Source: Adenophora triphylla var. japonica (Eukaryota; Streptophyta; Magnoliopsida; Asterales; Campanulaceae). From it: 64,000 nt of DNA. Where the stretch lies: contig JAFEMH010002514.1 in assembly GCA_022495995.1 (NCBI GenBank), positions 124,001-188,000 on the forward strand, read 5' to 3'. Below the pieces are notes generated by a model that did not search any database, was not told the DNA's origin, and was given only the letters and a program-made list of their open reading frames with translations. A program made the translations under genes and the position numbers. Positions 21,589-32,760 of this stretch are shown here, piece by piece (the first letter of the stretch is position 1; every line of letters begins with the position of its first letter).

Positions 21589-22519
21589 TAATTTCCATTT
21601 TCTCCATTGAGAAACAGGTTCTATTAGAATAGTTGTTGAAGATATTTGCTCCATTTTTTGGTTGAATTTGGTCAGGTTTCAAAGAGAAATTAGTTGAGTG
21701 ACCAAAGAGGCTGTGTAATCTTTTTTGCAGGTCAGGTTGTATATCTAGTTTTGTTTCTCCACAAACCACACTTTACGGTCAGAATACGGTTTGATCTTAA
21801 TGATACTACAGTTTTCAAGTGCAAAATTTTGTTAATTTGATATCTATTATTACAGTCGAATGTCGTTTGATCTCTGTAGATAATATCTACGGAGATCCTC
21901 ACAGTTCCTAGTTGCAATAATATGCATGATCTACATAGGTGTGTCCTGTTTCGGTGTGAAGTTGCGACTTACCATTTCACTATCAAAAAATCTGATTATA
22001 GAAATAACAAAGATGAAAACGCTCTAGCAAGTCCTAACCAACTACCGATCAAAGAATAAACTTCCTTGTTTAAGGAAAGTGAATCTAACTCGAACTGAAA
22101 ATATAGAACTTCTAAGAAACATAGATGCGTGTTCAGATGTAAAACACAACTTCCCACACAACCTAAAGCACTCTTTGAGTCGAACAACTAATGAAGACTT
22201 TTGCTCTCAAAAGTGCTCTTGAATGCGTAAGGAACTTTGTTGGTGAAAAGTCTTCTTACATAGGTGAGCTGCTGAGTTCATAGATCAATCTTTTCCTTGA
22301 ACGGTGCGAAGTATCCTACAAGAAATAGAAGAGATTGACACTAAAAGAATATAAATCAATTAGTATTGTTAGTTTCCTAAAAGTTAGCTATCAACATAAT
22401 ATTTAGGGACACTTCCTCTAGGGCCCTCAGGCGAGATTTAAACCCAATGCAGGACACACCAGATTCAAAATACCATAAACACCTCTCGCTGCCAAAAGAC
22501 TAAACTGCCCTCCTATCAA
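21589..22519. other. Intergenic, no gene seen
   Basis: Anonymous AT-rich sequence. No long open frames, splice-bounded exons or repeats stand out. Confidence 0.4.
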
Positions 22520-22600
22520 AAATCCCGGTCAGCTCTTATACCTGACATATAAGACCAGTTCACCTCTTATAATTAAAGTATAAGATTCACTTTTTTTTCA
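22520..22600. repeat. CTTATAA/TTATAAG degenerate tandem repeat, left part
   Basis: CTCTTATACCTGACATATAAGACCA and CTCTTATAATTAAAGTATAAGA-type units of roughly 40 bp. The same repeat resumes at 24510 after the LINE, showing the LINE landed inside the array. Confidence 0.6.
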
Positions 22601-24473
22601 CAACAACAACAACAACAAAGCCTTAGTCCCAAAATAATTTGAGGTCGGCTAACATGAATCCTCATATGTCATCGTGTAAAAATGTTGTTGGAAAAAAATA
22701 AAAATAAAATAAAATAAAATAAAATAAATAAATAAATTAAAAATAATAATAATAATAAAAAATAATAATAATAAAACAAAATCAACCCCCCACATGGAAT
22801 TTTGCCCTCCACTCCGGCCTTTTCAACACCATACTTTCATCCACTCCAAGTAAACTCATATCATTTTCAATCACTCTAATCTAAGTTTGTTTGGGTCTTT
22901 CCCTACCCCTCACCATTTTATCATTTCTCCACTGTTCCGGCCTCCTAACCGGTGCATCACTCGGTCTCCTTTTCACATGTCCAAACCACCTAGACGATTT
23001 TCCCTCATTTTATCCTCAATGGGCGCAACTCCTACTTTACCTCTGATCACCTCATTCCCCAATCGATCCTTTCTTGTATGACCGCACATCCATCGAAGCA
23101 TACGCATTTCCGCCACATTCATCTTATGCACGTGACACTGTTTCACGACCCAACATTCAGTGTCATAGCAGTGTCGGCCTAATTGTCGTGCTGTAGAATT
23201 TTCCCTTTGATCTATGGGGCATGCCAGGATCACATATAAATCCCGTGACACTCTTCCAAATCAACCAACATGCTTTAATCATGTGAGCCACATCCCCATC
23301 TAATTCTCCATCCGTTTGAATAATAGATACAAGATAGAGAAAAAACTCAGAAGTCTGGACAATCTTTTCATCAAATATGACCGCCCCTGCCTCCCTACTT
23401 CCAACTCTGCTAAACTTATACTCCAAATATTTAGTCTTGCTTCTGCTTAGTCGAAAACCTCGAGATTCCAAAGTGTGTCTCCACAACTCCAATTTACTTT
23501 CAACACCCTCTCTTATCTCATCAATCAACACAATATCATCTGCGAACAACATACACCTTGGTAAATCATCTTGGACTGACCTCGTCAATTCGTTCATTAT
23601 CAAAGCAAAAAGAAAGGGGCTAAGTGCGGAACCTTGATGCACTCCAATCTTTATAGGGAACTCTTCAGTCTTTCCAACACTAGTCTGTACACAAGTACTA
23701 ACTTCATTATACATATCCTTGATAATGTCAATATATTTCTTTGAAACACCCTTCTTTGCTAATGCCCACTAAAGTACCTCTCTTGGCACTTTATCATACG
23801 CCTACTCCAAATCAATGAAAATCATATGCAAATCTTTCTTTTGATCCCGATATTTCTCCATGGTTTGTCTCATAAGATATATTGCCTCCATAGTCGATCT
23901 TCTCGGCATCAACCCAAATTGGTTATCCGAAATATCCACAATTTTTCTCAGCCTTTGTGCAATCACTCTTTCCCAAAGTTTCATAGTATGACTCATTAGT
24001 TTGATCCTCCGATAGTTGACACAATCTTGGACATCACCTTTGTTCTTATACAAAGGGATCAGAGTACTCTTTCGCCACTCCAATGGCATTATGTTATTTC
24101 TCCATATCTTGTTAAATAGCGTTGTTAACCAATCTATTCCCCTCTCCCCGAAACATCTCCAAACCTCAATTGGTATACCATCCGGTCCTACAGCTTTCTT
24201 CAATCTCCTCTTTTTCATTGCCATTTCCACTTCACTCTTTTGAATTCTTCGCATAAAATCTCGATTAACCATACTCGAAGAAATATTTAAATCTCCAATA
24301 TCCTGCTCTTGACCGCCATTGAACAAGGTATCAAAGTTCGAACTCCATCTATCTTTTCTCTCTTTATCTTCGACTAGAACTCTTTGGTCTACATCCTTCA
24401 CACATTTAACCGTCCCAATATCTCCTGTCCTCTTATCCCTCATACGAGCGAGTCTGTAGATGTCCTTTTTCCC
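22601..24473 (-). mobile_element. RTE-type LINE, 5'-truncated
   Basis: Minus strand. Reverse transcriptase blocks are in order: VGPDGIPIEVWR and WRKSTLIPLYKNKGD (24000-24200), NQFGLMPRRSTMEAI (about 23890), GVHQGSALSPFLFALIMNEL, and the catalytic FADD near 23540. C-terminal RTE residues follow (MRMLRWMCGHTRKDRLGNE, 22973-23130). The endonuclease domain is missing, so it is truncated at the 5' end. The 3' tail is a TTG repeat at 22601-22617. A direct repeat, TTCAC-T(7-8)-CACA, lies on both sides (22586-22602 and 24474-24489) and fits a target-site duplication. Frame breaks occur near 23160 and 23760, so it is dead. Confidence 0.85.
22690..22775. repeat. AAATA/AAT microsatellite within the LINE 3' UTR
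   Basis: A run of (AAAAT)n then (AAT)n about 85 bases long, close to the 3' end of the LINE. Simple A-rich expansion is likely after insertion. Confidence 0.85.
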
Positions 24474-24509
24474 TTCACTTTTTTTCACAAAAATAAAATA
24501 ATTTTTTAA

Positions 24510-24945
24510 TATTTTATTAATGTTGACTCTTATATTCAGCCAAACAACAATTAGCTCTTGTAACTGACTTATAAGACTACTTCATCTCTTATAAGTTGTT
24601 TATAAGACAAATTTGTCTTTTATATTGACATAGAAGACAATTTTTTTCAACGAAAAATCGAATTTTTAATAATAACAACAAATTAATCTCATTTACACAT
24701 TACAACTCTTATAGCTGAATTATAAGACCAACTTGCCTCTTATAACTACTTCATCTCTTATAATTGACTTATAAGACAATATTCTTTCAACCAAAATAAT
24801 TAAAAAGTTCAATAATTACAATGAATTAATCTCATAATTTACATATTACAACTCTTATAGCTTAATTATATGACCAAATCATCTCTTATAATTGAATTAT
24901 AAGACAATTTTACTTCTTATTATGAAGTATAAGAAATTCACTATT
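24510..24945. repeat. CTTATAA/TTATAAG degenerate tandem repeat, right part
   Basis: About eight to ten degenerate units containing CTCTTATAA, a 6-10 base spacer and TTATAAGAC, such as TCTTATAATTGACTTATAAG. Half-sites are mutually palindromic, so units could fold into short hairpins. Confidence 0.6.
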
Positions 24946-25615
24946 AAGCCAAAATAGTTGTCAAATTTTGAATATTAAATGAAGCAGGCGGTTTTAGCAA
25001 ATGGTTTTCAAAACTATCTAGGGATCCTTGCCACCCACTGTTGAATTATGGTTTATCTCATCTTCTCTTTACACTCGAAAACCACACGCATAAAGCAAAG
25101 ACTCACTCTCTCTTTTATTTTTTGTAGAAAAGCTTGGCTTGAGTAGGTTTAAATAAAAGCAGATGTTCCCAGAGTCTGCGTGAATTGCGGATTCAAGATC
25201 CTCTAGGTATGGTAAGGTGCACATTCTCTATTTCTATACTCGTATTCTATGGCATTTGTTTTGACCCATCTCTCTCAACTTAGATTCAAGAAAAAAATTA
25301 GAAGAGGTGAAGTTAGTGTGAGATTGATGTTTGTTGTGGTGATGTTAGTATTGACGGTAATCGTGATGATGCTCACGGAGTAATGGTGGTGACGATTTAA
25401 GGTGTGGTGGTGGTGGCGTAGTGGATTGCAGATTCAAGTTTCAAGTTTCTATCGGCATCATCGTAAAGGTACATTTTTTTTTCTATTTTCATGGTTTTAT
25501 TACAATTACGTAGTGATGGGTAATGATGTTCGTAGCGATGATGATGACGGTTTTATGATGGTGATGGTAGTATTGAGGTGCTATGGTGGCGGCGTTAATG
25601 TGTAAAGATAAGGAG

Positions 25616-25646
<31 letters not shown>

Positions 25647-27159
25647 AATAAAGAGAGATTTACTTTGTGTGTGTGTGTGTTTAGACGGAGAAAGTGAGGA
25701 ATAAAATGATGGGATTTTTACCAGTAAGACCTTGTGATAGGGTGGAATTTACCAATAAAAACAGTACATTTCGAATACTACCTTAGGATCCAAGAGTTGA
25801 AATCAAAACGACCGTAGAGTCCCTGACCCTATTTATAACAATTTAAATGGCCAAACTGCCCCTACTCATTCTCTTTCTCTCTCTATGCACAATCCCTTCT
25901 TCTATGTGCAATTTCAATTCCTGCGATCTCCGTTGATTTGGAAACACGGTGGGAAAATACAATTCTTCGGAGGATCAAAAATCAGTCCTTTGCCGCCGCC
26001 AGTGACGGTGGTCGGAGAAGATACGACGCCGTTGCGGGGGACGACGCGGTGAAATAGACTTCAAAACGGTGAAATAGACTTCAAACTCTAACCAAAATAA
26101 CTGTGAAATACACATATTATTTCAATACACAGTTATTAAGCTCATATACATGTCAAAATCATTCACATTTTTATATAACTGTGAAATAGAATTCTCAGTT
26201 TACAAATGTGAAAATCATTATACAGTTATTTGCATCAAAACTGTGAAATAAACTTCTCAGTTTATAAATGTGAAAACCATTATACAGTTTTTTACATCAA
26301 AACAGTAAAATAGACTTCTCAGTTTATAAATGTTTTTCTCAGATTTTTACAAGTGAAATAATTATTTTATTTATAAATTTTGAAATATATGATGTGTAAA
26401 CTTGTTTGATTCGTCTTGGCGATGTGATTAAAACAGTGGTTTCGGATTATTTTTTCGACTTTTAGATTTTGAGATATTGCATTTTAAAAATTTAAGAAAA
26501 AAAAAATGAAGAGAGAAAACTAAAGTAGATAAGAAGAAAACGTAAAATAAGAAGAGAGAGAGAGAGAGAGAGAGAGTGAAAAGTGTGCGTGTGAGTGGTG
26601 GGCGCGTGTGAGTGGGTGGAAGCAAGGGCAGTTTGGTCCAGAAAGTATTCGGGGACTTTTTGGTGAGTTTTGATAATGATAGTCCTTAAAAGGTAGTTTT
26701 TATTTGGCTGCGGGACTAATTGGTCAAAGCCTCTAAAATCTGGGGAATTATAATTTGGGGAGAACTAATTATTTGAGATTTACAAAAAGGTTTTCTTTAA
26801 AATAAATAAAATCTGGGTAGGGAGTAGGAGAATTTTTCTTAATATTTACATAACTAAAAGATATACATCAACTATACAATATCCTTACCAAAACATAAAC
26901 TCTAAATCTGTGAGGAAAGTCAAAAATCCTACTTTTCATATTTTTACCACACGATTTTGAGAGTTGGAATTCCAGGAGGATTCTCACTCTTTCACATTAC
27001 TAATATTGATCTTCAATGAAAACAGGGTAAAGATGATTCTGCTATACTTAGATATACAGTTTTGCAGCCTTTGGGACTATCTCTCACGCAGCTCAGAGGT
27101 ATGAACACTAACACTGCTTGATAATTGGATTAGTGAATGTAAAACATCACATGCATGCA
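24946..27159. other. Non-coding region with microsatellites
   Basis: Contains a TA/GA run (25616-25646), a GT run (25662-25680), an AG run (26556-26576) and a GC-rich patch near 25990-26050 that may be a decayed coding leader. No gene is supported. 26640-27150 is AT-rich 3' flank of the BAHD gene. Confidence 0.5.
26055..26345. repeat. ACTGTGAAATA short repeat cluster
   Basis: AACTGTGAAATAGACTTC, CTCAGTTTATAAATGTGAAA and ATTATACAGTTATTTGCATC words recur about every 55-60 bases, roughly four to five imperfect copies. Confidence 0.65.
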
Positions 27160-28503
27160 TTACATATATATTTCTTCATTGAAAAATTCTTTGAATTTCT
27201 CAGCATAAGATACCTGCAGTCTCAATGTAACTAACAGTGACCCTATTTCGCCTTGACCCGGCAAAATAAAACATTTCCCATCCGAATTAAGGCTTCCAGG
27301 CCCCATATAAATCTCCTTTCCCCACCCAAAATCCGTACCAGAAAGCGGTATCCTCAACCAACTAGTGATTAAAATATTTGGGTTTCCGAAAAACATCCCT
27401 CTCGGAGAATCCATCGTCGGAGAAGTTCTCAAATCGTTCAAGTCTGGGTATTTATTTATATAATCCAATGCGGATTTCACGTAATCTTCTGTTACTCTCT
27501 CGTTAGCTTCCCTCAGTTTCCCTGCTGCGTAACTTAACGACTCCGTTATCAACTCACCAGACGTGCTAGATGCCAATACTTTTAAATTCGCGTTCCCGTG
27601 GTACCATTTTGGGAGGGAAATTCGGTTGCTAAAATTTACGTTTATGCATAGATTTGTTTCCTGTTGGGGTTTGTGATCACGTGCCTTGCATGCGGATCTC
27701 CATATATGACCTGCAACGACCTCATTTTGGGTATAGGGCCGAATGTTTGTATCTCGGCCCGAGTTGGCTACCTCCTTTAGCTTTTGGACTTGGGCCGGGC
27801 TAAGATGTAGTATTATTAACGTTGTTTCTTTCTTACGTTCGTCTTTATCGTTCGATTGGCCCATCAAGAGGGGTAGTGGGCCGAACGTGTATGGATGGGC
27901 CAACAACGGAGATGGAGGGCCCATGACAGACGATAGCAGTACAGATCGATCAAGAAATGGCTGATTCTCCAATGGGCCACCACGGACGATGTTGGCCCAT
28001 TCTCTCACAAAATGAGAGGCGGAGACACCATCAACCATCGGATGAGCAATAGCTAAGCCGATGCAGATGCCACCGCAACTCAGCTGAGTGAACTGCACCA
28101 TAACAAGCGGCCGTTCACTGATATCAATATCAAAACCCAGAGAAGGAGTGAGCAAAGCAAGGTCTTGGGTTGGAGCAAAGTCTTTGAAATCTTCGATCTT
28201 CGCATTTAGCTCAGCTTCTCGGAAAAGAGCTCCGGCAGAGTTTGACTCATGGGTGAGGCGGCCGCCGGTGGTTAAGAGGATACGTCCAGCGAGAGGGTAG
28301 AAGTGAACCAAAAGTTGGCCAAGGGAAGTTTGGAGGCTTTGGGAGGCTAATGGAAAAGAAAAGGGTTGTGGGGGGTTGTAAAAATGGACAGTGGGTACAT
28401 GATTTAGAGGCTTGTCAAGATCACATTCTGAAAAGATTATGGGATCAGTTGGGGATGGTTTTGCTGGCTTTATCACTATGGAATTCTTCAAAGTGATCTC
28501 CAT
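27160..28503 (-). CDS. BAHD-family acyltransferase, intact, 447 aa
   Basis: Single-exon gene of 447 codons, the usual length for the family (about 430-460). The catalytic HXXXD box is at residues 154-158 (AIAHPMVDGV), and the structural DFGWG box is at 391-395. Other BAHD landmarks are LVHFYPLAGR (65-74) and SWLRIP (381-386). BAHD enzymes move an acyl group from acyl-CoA to an alcohol or amine, in the cytosol. The first 75 residues and the C-terminus resemble hydroxycinnamoyl transferases of the spermidine/shikimate group, but substrate cannot be read from sequence. The ATG at 28503 is chosen because it starts the conserved N-terminus. A TATA-like word lies 85 bp upstream. The promoter and first eight codons are duplicated 278 bp further upstream. 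All frames are open, in contrast to almost everything around it. Confidence 0.93.
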   Translation of the reverse strand: MEITLKNSIVIKPAKPSPTDPIIFSECDLDKPLNHVPTVHFYNPPQPFSFPLASQSLQTSLGQLLVHFYPLAGRILLTTGGRLTHESNSAGALFREAELNAKIEDFKDFAPTQDLALLTPSLGFDIDISERPLVMVQFTQLSCGGICIGLAIAHPMVDGVSASHFVREWANIVRGGPLENQPFLDRSVLLSSVMGPPSPLLAHPYTFGPLPLLMGQSNDKDERKKETTLIILHLSPAQVQKLKEVANSGRDTNIRPYTQNEVVAGHIWRSACKARDHKPQQETNLCINVNFSNRISLPKWYHGNANLKVLASSTSGELITESLSYAAGKLREANERVTEDYVKSALDYINKYPDLNDLRTSPTMDSPRGMFFGNPNILITSWLRIPLSGTDFGWGKEIYMGPGSLNSDGKCFILPGQGEIGSLLVTLRLQVSYAEKFKEFFNEEIYM

Positions 28504-28587
28504 TTTTGTGAGTTAATCTTTTCAAGATTCAATATGGATTGGAAGATGGGAAGATAAGGTGCATGTGTTGTTGTTTGGTTACATAAC

Positions 28588-28596
28588 TATATAAAG
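28588..28596 (-). promoter_or_regulatory. Proximal TATA-like box of the BAHD gene
   Basis: The minus strand reads TTTATATAG about 85 bases upstream of the ATG at 28503. An identical copy exists at 28866-28874 in the duplicated promoter. Confidence 0.5.
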
Positions 28597-28736
28597 AGAA
28601 CAAATGATGTTCACTCAGTACATGAATATTAAGGCATGTTCAGTTGTGTGGTTCTGGTTTAATTTCAACTAACTATACAAGGGATGTGTGGTTAAGATAT
28701 ACTGTTTGTTTCAACTAACTGTTTGTTTAATTTCAA

Positions 28737-28781
28737 CTAACTATACAAGGGATGTGTGGAATTCTTCAAAGTGATCTCCAT
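28737..28781 (-). CDS. Decoy upstream ORF created by the promoter duplication
   Basis: In the distal copy the eight initial BAHD codons (MEITLKNS) run into THPLYS and a TAG stop: 14 codons. Any transcript starting at the distal TATA would meet this ATG before the real one at 28503. It is not in frame with the main gene and ends 233 bases upstream of its ATG. Expression is unknown. Confidence 0.4.
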   Translation of the reverse strand: MEITLKNSTHPLYS

Positions 28782-29122
28782 TTTTGTGAGTTAATCTTTT
28801 CAAGATTCAATATGGATTGGAAGATGGGAAGATAAGGTGCATGTGTTGTTGTTTGGTTACATAACTATATAAAGAGAACAAATGATGTTCACTCAGTACA
28901 TGAATATTAAGGCATGTTCAGTTGTGTGGTTCTGGTTTAATTTCAACTAACTAAATATGGGAATTTGGAATAATATCATCTCTGTCCTTCTCAGTATTTA
29001 ATGCCATCTCGTTTCTGTTTGTTTCTGCTGCTGCTTCTACTGCCTAATCGTATATTGTTGGAAGGTGTTGAACCACAATTTGATCATATCTCATTTATAA
29101 TGGGATGTGTGGTTAAGATATA

Positions 29123-29392
29123 CTCCCTCCGTCCCAAAATAGTTGTAGTTCTAGAATTTTTCACACATATTAAGAAAAACAATCAATACATATCAAATAG
29201 ACTAAATTACCCTTTAAATATTTCAAGTACCAAGGCAATTAAATGCTTTTACAATGACAAGACAACTACCTGATTGTAAATAAGGGTAGTATAGGCAAAG
29301 TGTGTCAAAGTTTTATGAAAAACTTTAAAACTGCGAGTATTTTGGGACAAAAAATCTCTCCTAAAATTGTATGTATTTTGGGACTGGGGGAG
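29123..29392. mobile_element. Stowaway MITE (270 bp) upstream of BAHD
   Basis: Ends CTCCCTCCGTCCCAAAATAG and GTATTTTGGGACTGGGGGAG are inverted repeats with flanking TA (29121-29122 and 29393-29394). No coding capacity. Confidence 0.88.
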
Positions 29393-30056
29393 TAATAAAC
29401 AATATGAATCAAATTGGAATCGCTCCCTGCTGACTGCAGTGTTTTAAGTTGAGTCAAGTTGTCACAAAAATGTTTCCTCTAAGAGATGCTATTTTTTTAA
29501 AAGGCATCACAAAAATTGAAGGCACACATATACTATTGGGGCAAATGTAGAAATAATTACTATTCGAAGAATTTAAAAGCATGCAAATATATGTAACAAT
29601 TATGTTTGACAATTATGTTTGACTTGTCCAATGGTCTCCTTGCTCACCACGACTTTTCTAACGGAAATGGTCTTTTTTGATGCTTCCCCATTATGCAACT
29701 TTCACATGGATCCATCTTTGATTGAATCTCCGGAAGGCCGCTCACCGTGTTCTTTTTCTTGAGAAGCTTCAATCCTTGAAAGTTTAAATGGCAAAATCTT
29801 TTGTGCCAAAGCCAAGAGTCATCAACAACTTCTGACTTGAATGCATTGTAGTGAAAATGAATAGGAAAATTCCTATCTCCATCTTCACCTCAGCAATGGG
29901 ATTATTCAGGTTCTTCTTGTCAAATATTTTAAATGCACTATCTTTGAAAACAAGATGATAGCCATGCTCCAACAACTGACCAACATTTAACAAATTCTCT
30001 TTTAAATCTGGAACCAAGAGGACATAATGAATGTACTTGAGACCTCTTTTGATATT

Positions 30057-32760
30057 TGTTGTGAAATTGGTGCTCTCCGTTTGCAATCAACACAAAGAAA
30101 TTAACACACCCACACGTACAAGAAAGAAACAATCACACACAAGAACACAAGAGTTGTTTACCCGGTTCATTCACCAACTCGTGAACTACGTCCGGGGGCA
30201 ATTGCCAAGCCAATATGTTATTAGTCTCTCTAATATGTTGCTACAATGTGTTCTAGGCCGAAATTATGCTTATATAGTTACAAGGAAACCCTAAATCTAA
30301 TTTAAGAAGAGTTACAATCAAATAAGGAAACAAATCGAAGCCCCAGAACTCGGCCAGCATTGAGGCGGCCGCCCCAAGTTCACCATGCGCCCGCCTGGCC
30401 TTGAAGAGTTCTCGGCCACTGCCTCGGCCAATGGTGCGCCCGCCTCGGCCATGTGAGGCGCCCGCCTGGCGCTACTCCAAGCCGTGCTCAGACTCCTTCT
30501 CCGTTTTGAATCCTCCTTTGATCTCACCAAAGACTCCTCCGACTTAGCCCCTTTTTCCTTGTAGTTTAGGACTCCTAAACCAACAATCTCCCACCGGAGA
30601 CTAAACTAACAAACATAGAATCACCCATCAACTCCCACCACGGAGTAAAGACCTTCGAACACATTTCCCCTCATCCATATTGGCTTGACACTACCGCACC
30701 TCTCCTCAAGTACTAAGGCGAGTTGAAACCAAGCGACGTTTCAACCTCCCCGTGTTAGATCGTTCTTGCCTCCCCAAATCAGCTTCTACCTTGATTTCTC
30801 CCCGCAAGTCTAACTTCGCCTTCTCCCTCCAGACCCACCTTCCTCGCAATGCCTCCCCTTGAAACTTGGACACACCTTGTTTCTTGCATCGACTATTCTT
30901 GGTCTGAAACCGCTCTCTGTTAGGGCCCTTGGACATCCACACCGCGTTGATCAACTTTGTGTCCTCCCCAACATACCGTTTCTTGATGTCTCCCCTTTTT
31001 ACACCAACAGGCCGGTTCTTAAGCCTCTTGCTCCCACCGGAACGAAAAGCGACATTGTAGGTAGAGTACAACGTCTTCCCCTTAACCCCATGAGCCAACA
31101 CCTTAGCTCCTTTCGTGACTTCCCAAGACCCACCAATGAAAGAAACACCGTATCCTTCACTGTCAAGTTGTCCCACAGAGATCACCCTCCTCCTCAAATC
31201 CGGAACATGCATCACGTTGTGTAGTTGTAAAAGCCCCGATTAGGTGTCTTCATCATTACATCCCCCTTACCTTTGATCTTCAATGGTTGACCATCACCAA
31301 GATAGAGAACCCCAAAATCTCCGGTTTTGTAACGCCTCATTGATTCCGCATCCCCACTAGCCTGACAAGAAGCTCCAGAATCCAACACCCAATCTTCACC
31401 CGACTGCTCCTCCCCTAGGATTAATACATCACCACCATCATCCACCACGTGCGCACCACCACTTTTTCCCGGACAATCATAACTGATGTGCCCCAATTCA
31501 CCGCAATTGTAGCACTTGACCTTTTTCCCCTTAGGTCCACCCCTTTTTCTCTCCACCCTAAGTGCAGCCCCATCTACGGACGATTCTCCCCTTTTCTCCT
31601 TCCTTCGCAACTCCTCTTGCAGGATGAGATCTCTAACCTCCGTATACACCAATGCCGTTTTCGACGTACTAATCGTTGTGACAAGAACCTCCCAACTATC
31701 GTGCAATGATTTTAGAAGAAAACAAGCTAGCACTTCATCGGAGAAAGTAATATCAACACTTTTCAATTGGTCCACCATACCTTTGAAATTGCCGATATGA
31801 CTTGCCGCCGCTGCCCTTCCGACATCTTCGCATTCGCAAACCTCTTTATCAAATGCACCTTATTGATATTCGACGGCTTCTCATACATGTCAGAGCCGGC
31901 GTTTGTAGCAACTCCACCGTTGTCTTGGCCTCCATAGCGTTCCGTGCAACGTCGTCGGTTAGGGCACTCCTTACCGCTCCTAACGCCTTCCGATCCAACA
32001 CCTCCCAATCCCCTTGTGACATGTCTTCGGGCTTCTCCTTCAAGGGCTTATGAAGATCCTTACAATAAAGGTAGTCTTCAATCCTTGTCTTCAAAACGTG
32101 AAATTCACACCGCTGAATTTCTCGATATGGTTCTTCATCTTGATCGCTTCACCAAAATCCCCAAGAACGTGATTCAAAATTAATCAACTAATGAAAGAAT
32201 TTTGAATCCACCGAACCAAAGCTCTGATACCAGTTGTTGTGAAATTGGTGCTCTCCGTTTGCAATCAACACAAAGAAATTAACACACCCACACGTACAAG
32301 AAAGAAACAATCACACACAAGAACACAAGAGTTGTTTACCCGGTTCATTCACCAACTCGTGAACTACGTCCGGGGCAATTGCCAAGCCAATATGTTATTA
32401 GTCTCTCTAATATGTTGCTACAATGTGTTCTAGGCCGAAATTATGCTTATATAGTTACAAGGAAACCCTAAATCTAATTTAAGAAGAGTTACAATCAAAT
32501 AAGGAAACAAATCGAAGCCTGAACTCGGCCGAAGATTGAGGCGGCCGCCTAAGTTCACCATGCGCCCGCCTGGCCTTGAAGAGTTCTCGGCCACTGCCTC
32601 GGCCAATGGTGCGCCCGCCTCGGCCATGTGAGGCGCCCGCCTGGCGCTACTCCAAGCCGTGCTCAGACTCCTTCTCCGTTTTGAATCCTCCTTTGATCTC
32701 ACCAAAGACTCCTCCGACTTAGCCCCTTTTTCCTTGTAGTTTAGGACTCCTAAACCAACA
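30057..32760 (-). mobile_element. Complete gag-only LTR retrotransposon (TR-GAG type), 2704 bp
   Basis: LTRs at 30057-30585 (529 bp) and 32235-32760 (526 bp), both TG...CA. Five-base target duplications ATATT lie at 30052-30056 and 32761-32765, and the uninterrupted relative at 16400 shows the empty site. The minus-strand PBS next to the right LTR reads TGGTATCAGAGC (32222-32233), matching initiator tRNA-Met. A purine tract (CCGGTGGGAGA) abuts the left LTR. LTR TATA: minus TATATAAG near 30270. The 1649-bp interior encodes only gag and the start of protease, so integrase and reverse transcriptase would have to come from another element. Confidence 0.93.
30706..32160 (-). pseudogene. Gag and partial protease of the gag-only element
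   Basis: Minus strand, starting near 32150. The first part runs in two frames (KTRIEDYLYCKDLHKPLKEK, 31849-32094, then EKPSNINKVHLIKRFANAKM, 31763-32008), then a long frame at 31212-31778 with VDITFSDEVLACFLLKSLHD, a zinc knuckle CYNCGELGHISYDC (CX2CX4HX4C) and the protease motif WVLDSGASCQASG. The next frame (30706-31215) has MHVPDLRRRVISVGQLDSEG and an Arg/Lys-rich tail. Frameshifts lie near 31990, 31780 and 31215. It resembles Copia-type gag. No integrase or polymerase follows. Confidence 0.82.

Larger units (their letters stand above)
28480..28953. repeat. Tandem duplication of BAHD promoter and first codons
   Basis: 28480-28676 and 28758-28953 are nearly identical, offset 278 bp. Each holds the start codon, the first eight codons, the leader and the TATA box. 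Between them is a smaller repeat: a 34-base word starting TTTAATTTCAACTAACTATA at 28658 and 28725. The unit GATGTGTGGTTAAGATATAC at 28683 also occurs at 29104. The copies show almost no divergence, so the event is recent. Confidence 0.9.

Noticed and set aside
27743..28300. Plus-strand frames opposite the BAHD gene
   Set aside because: Shadow frames of the minus-strand coding region, no motifs.
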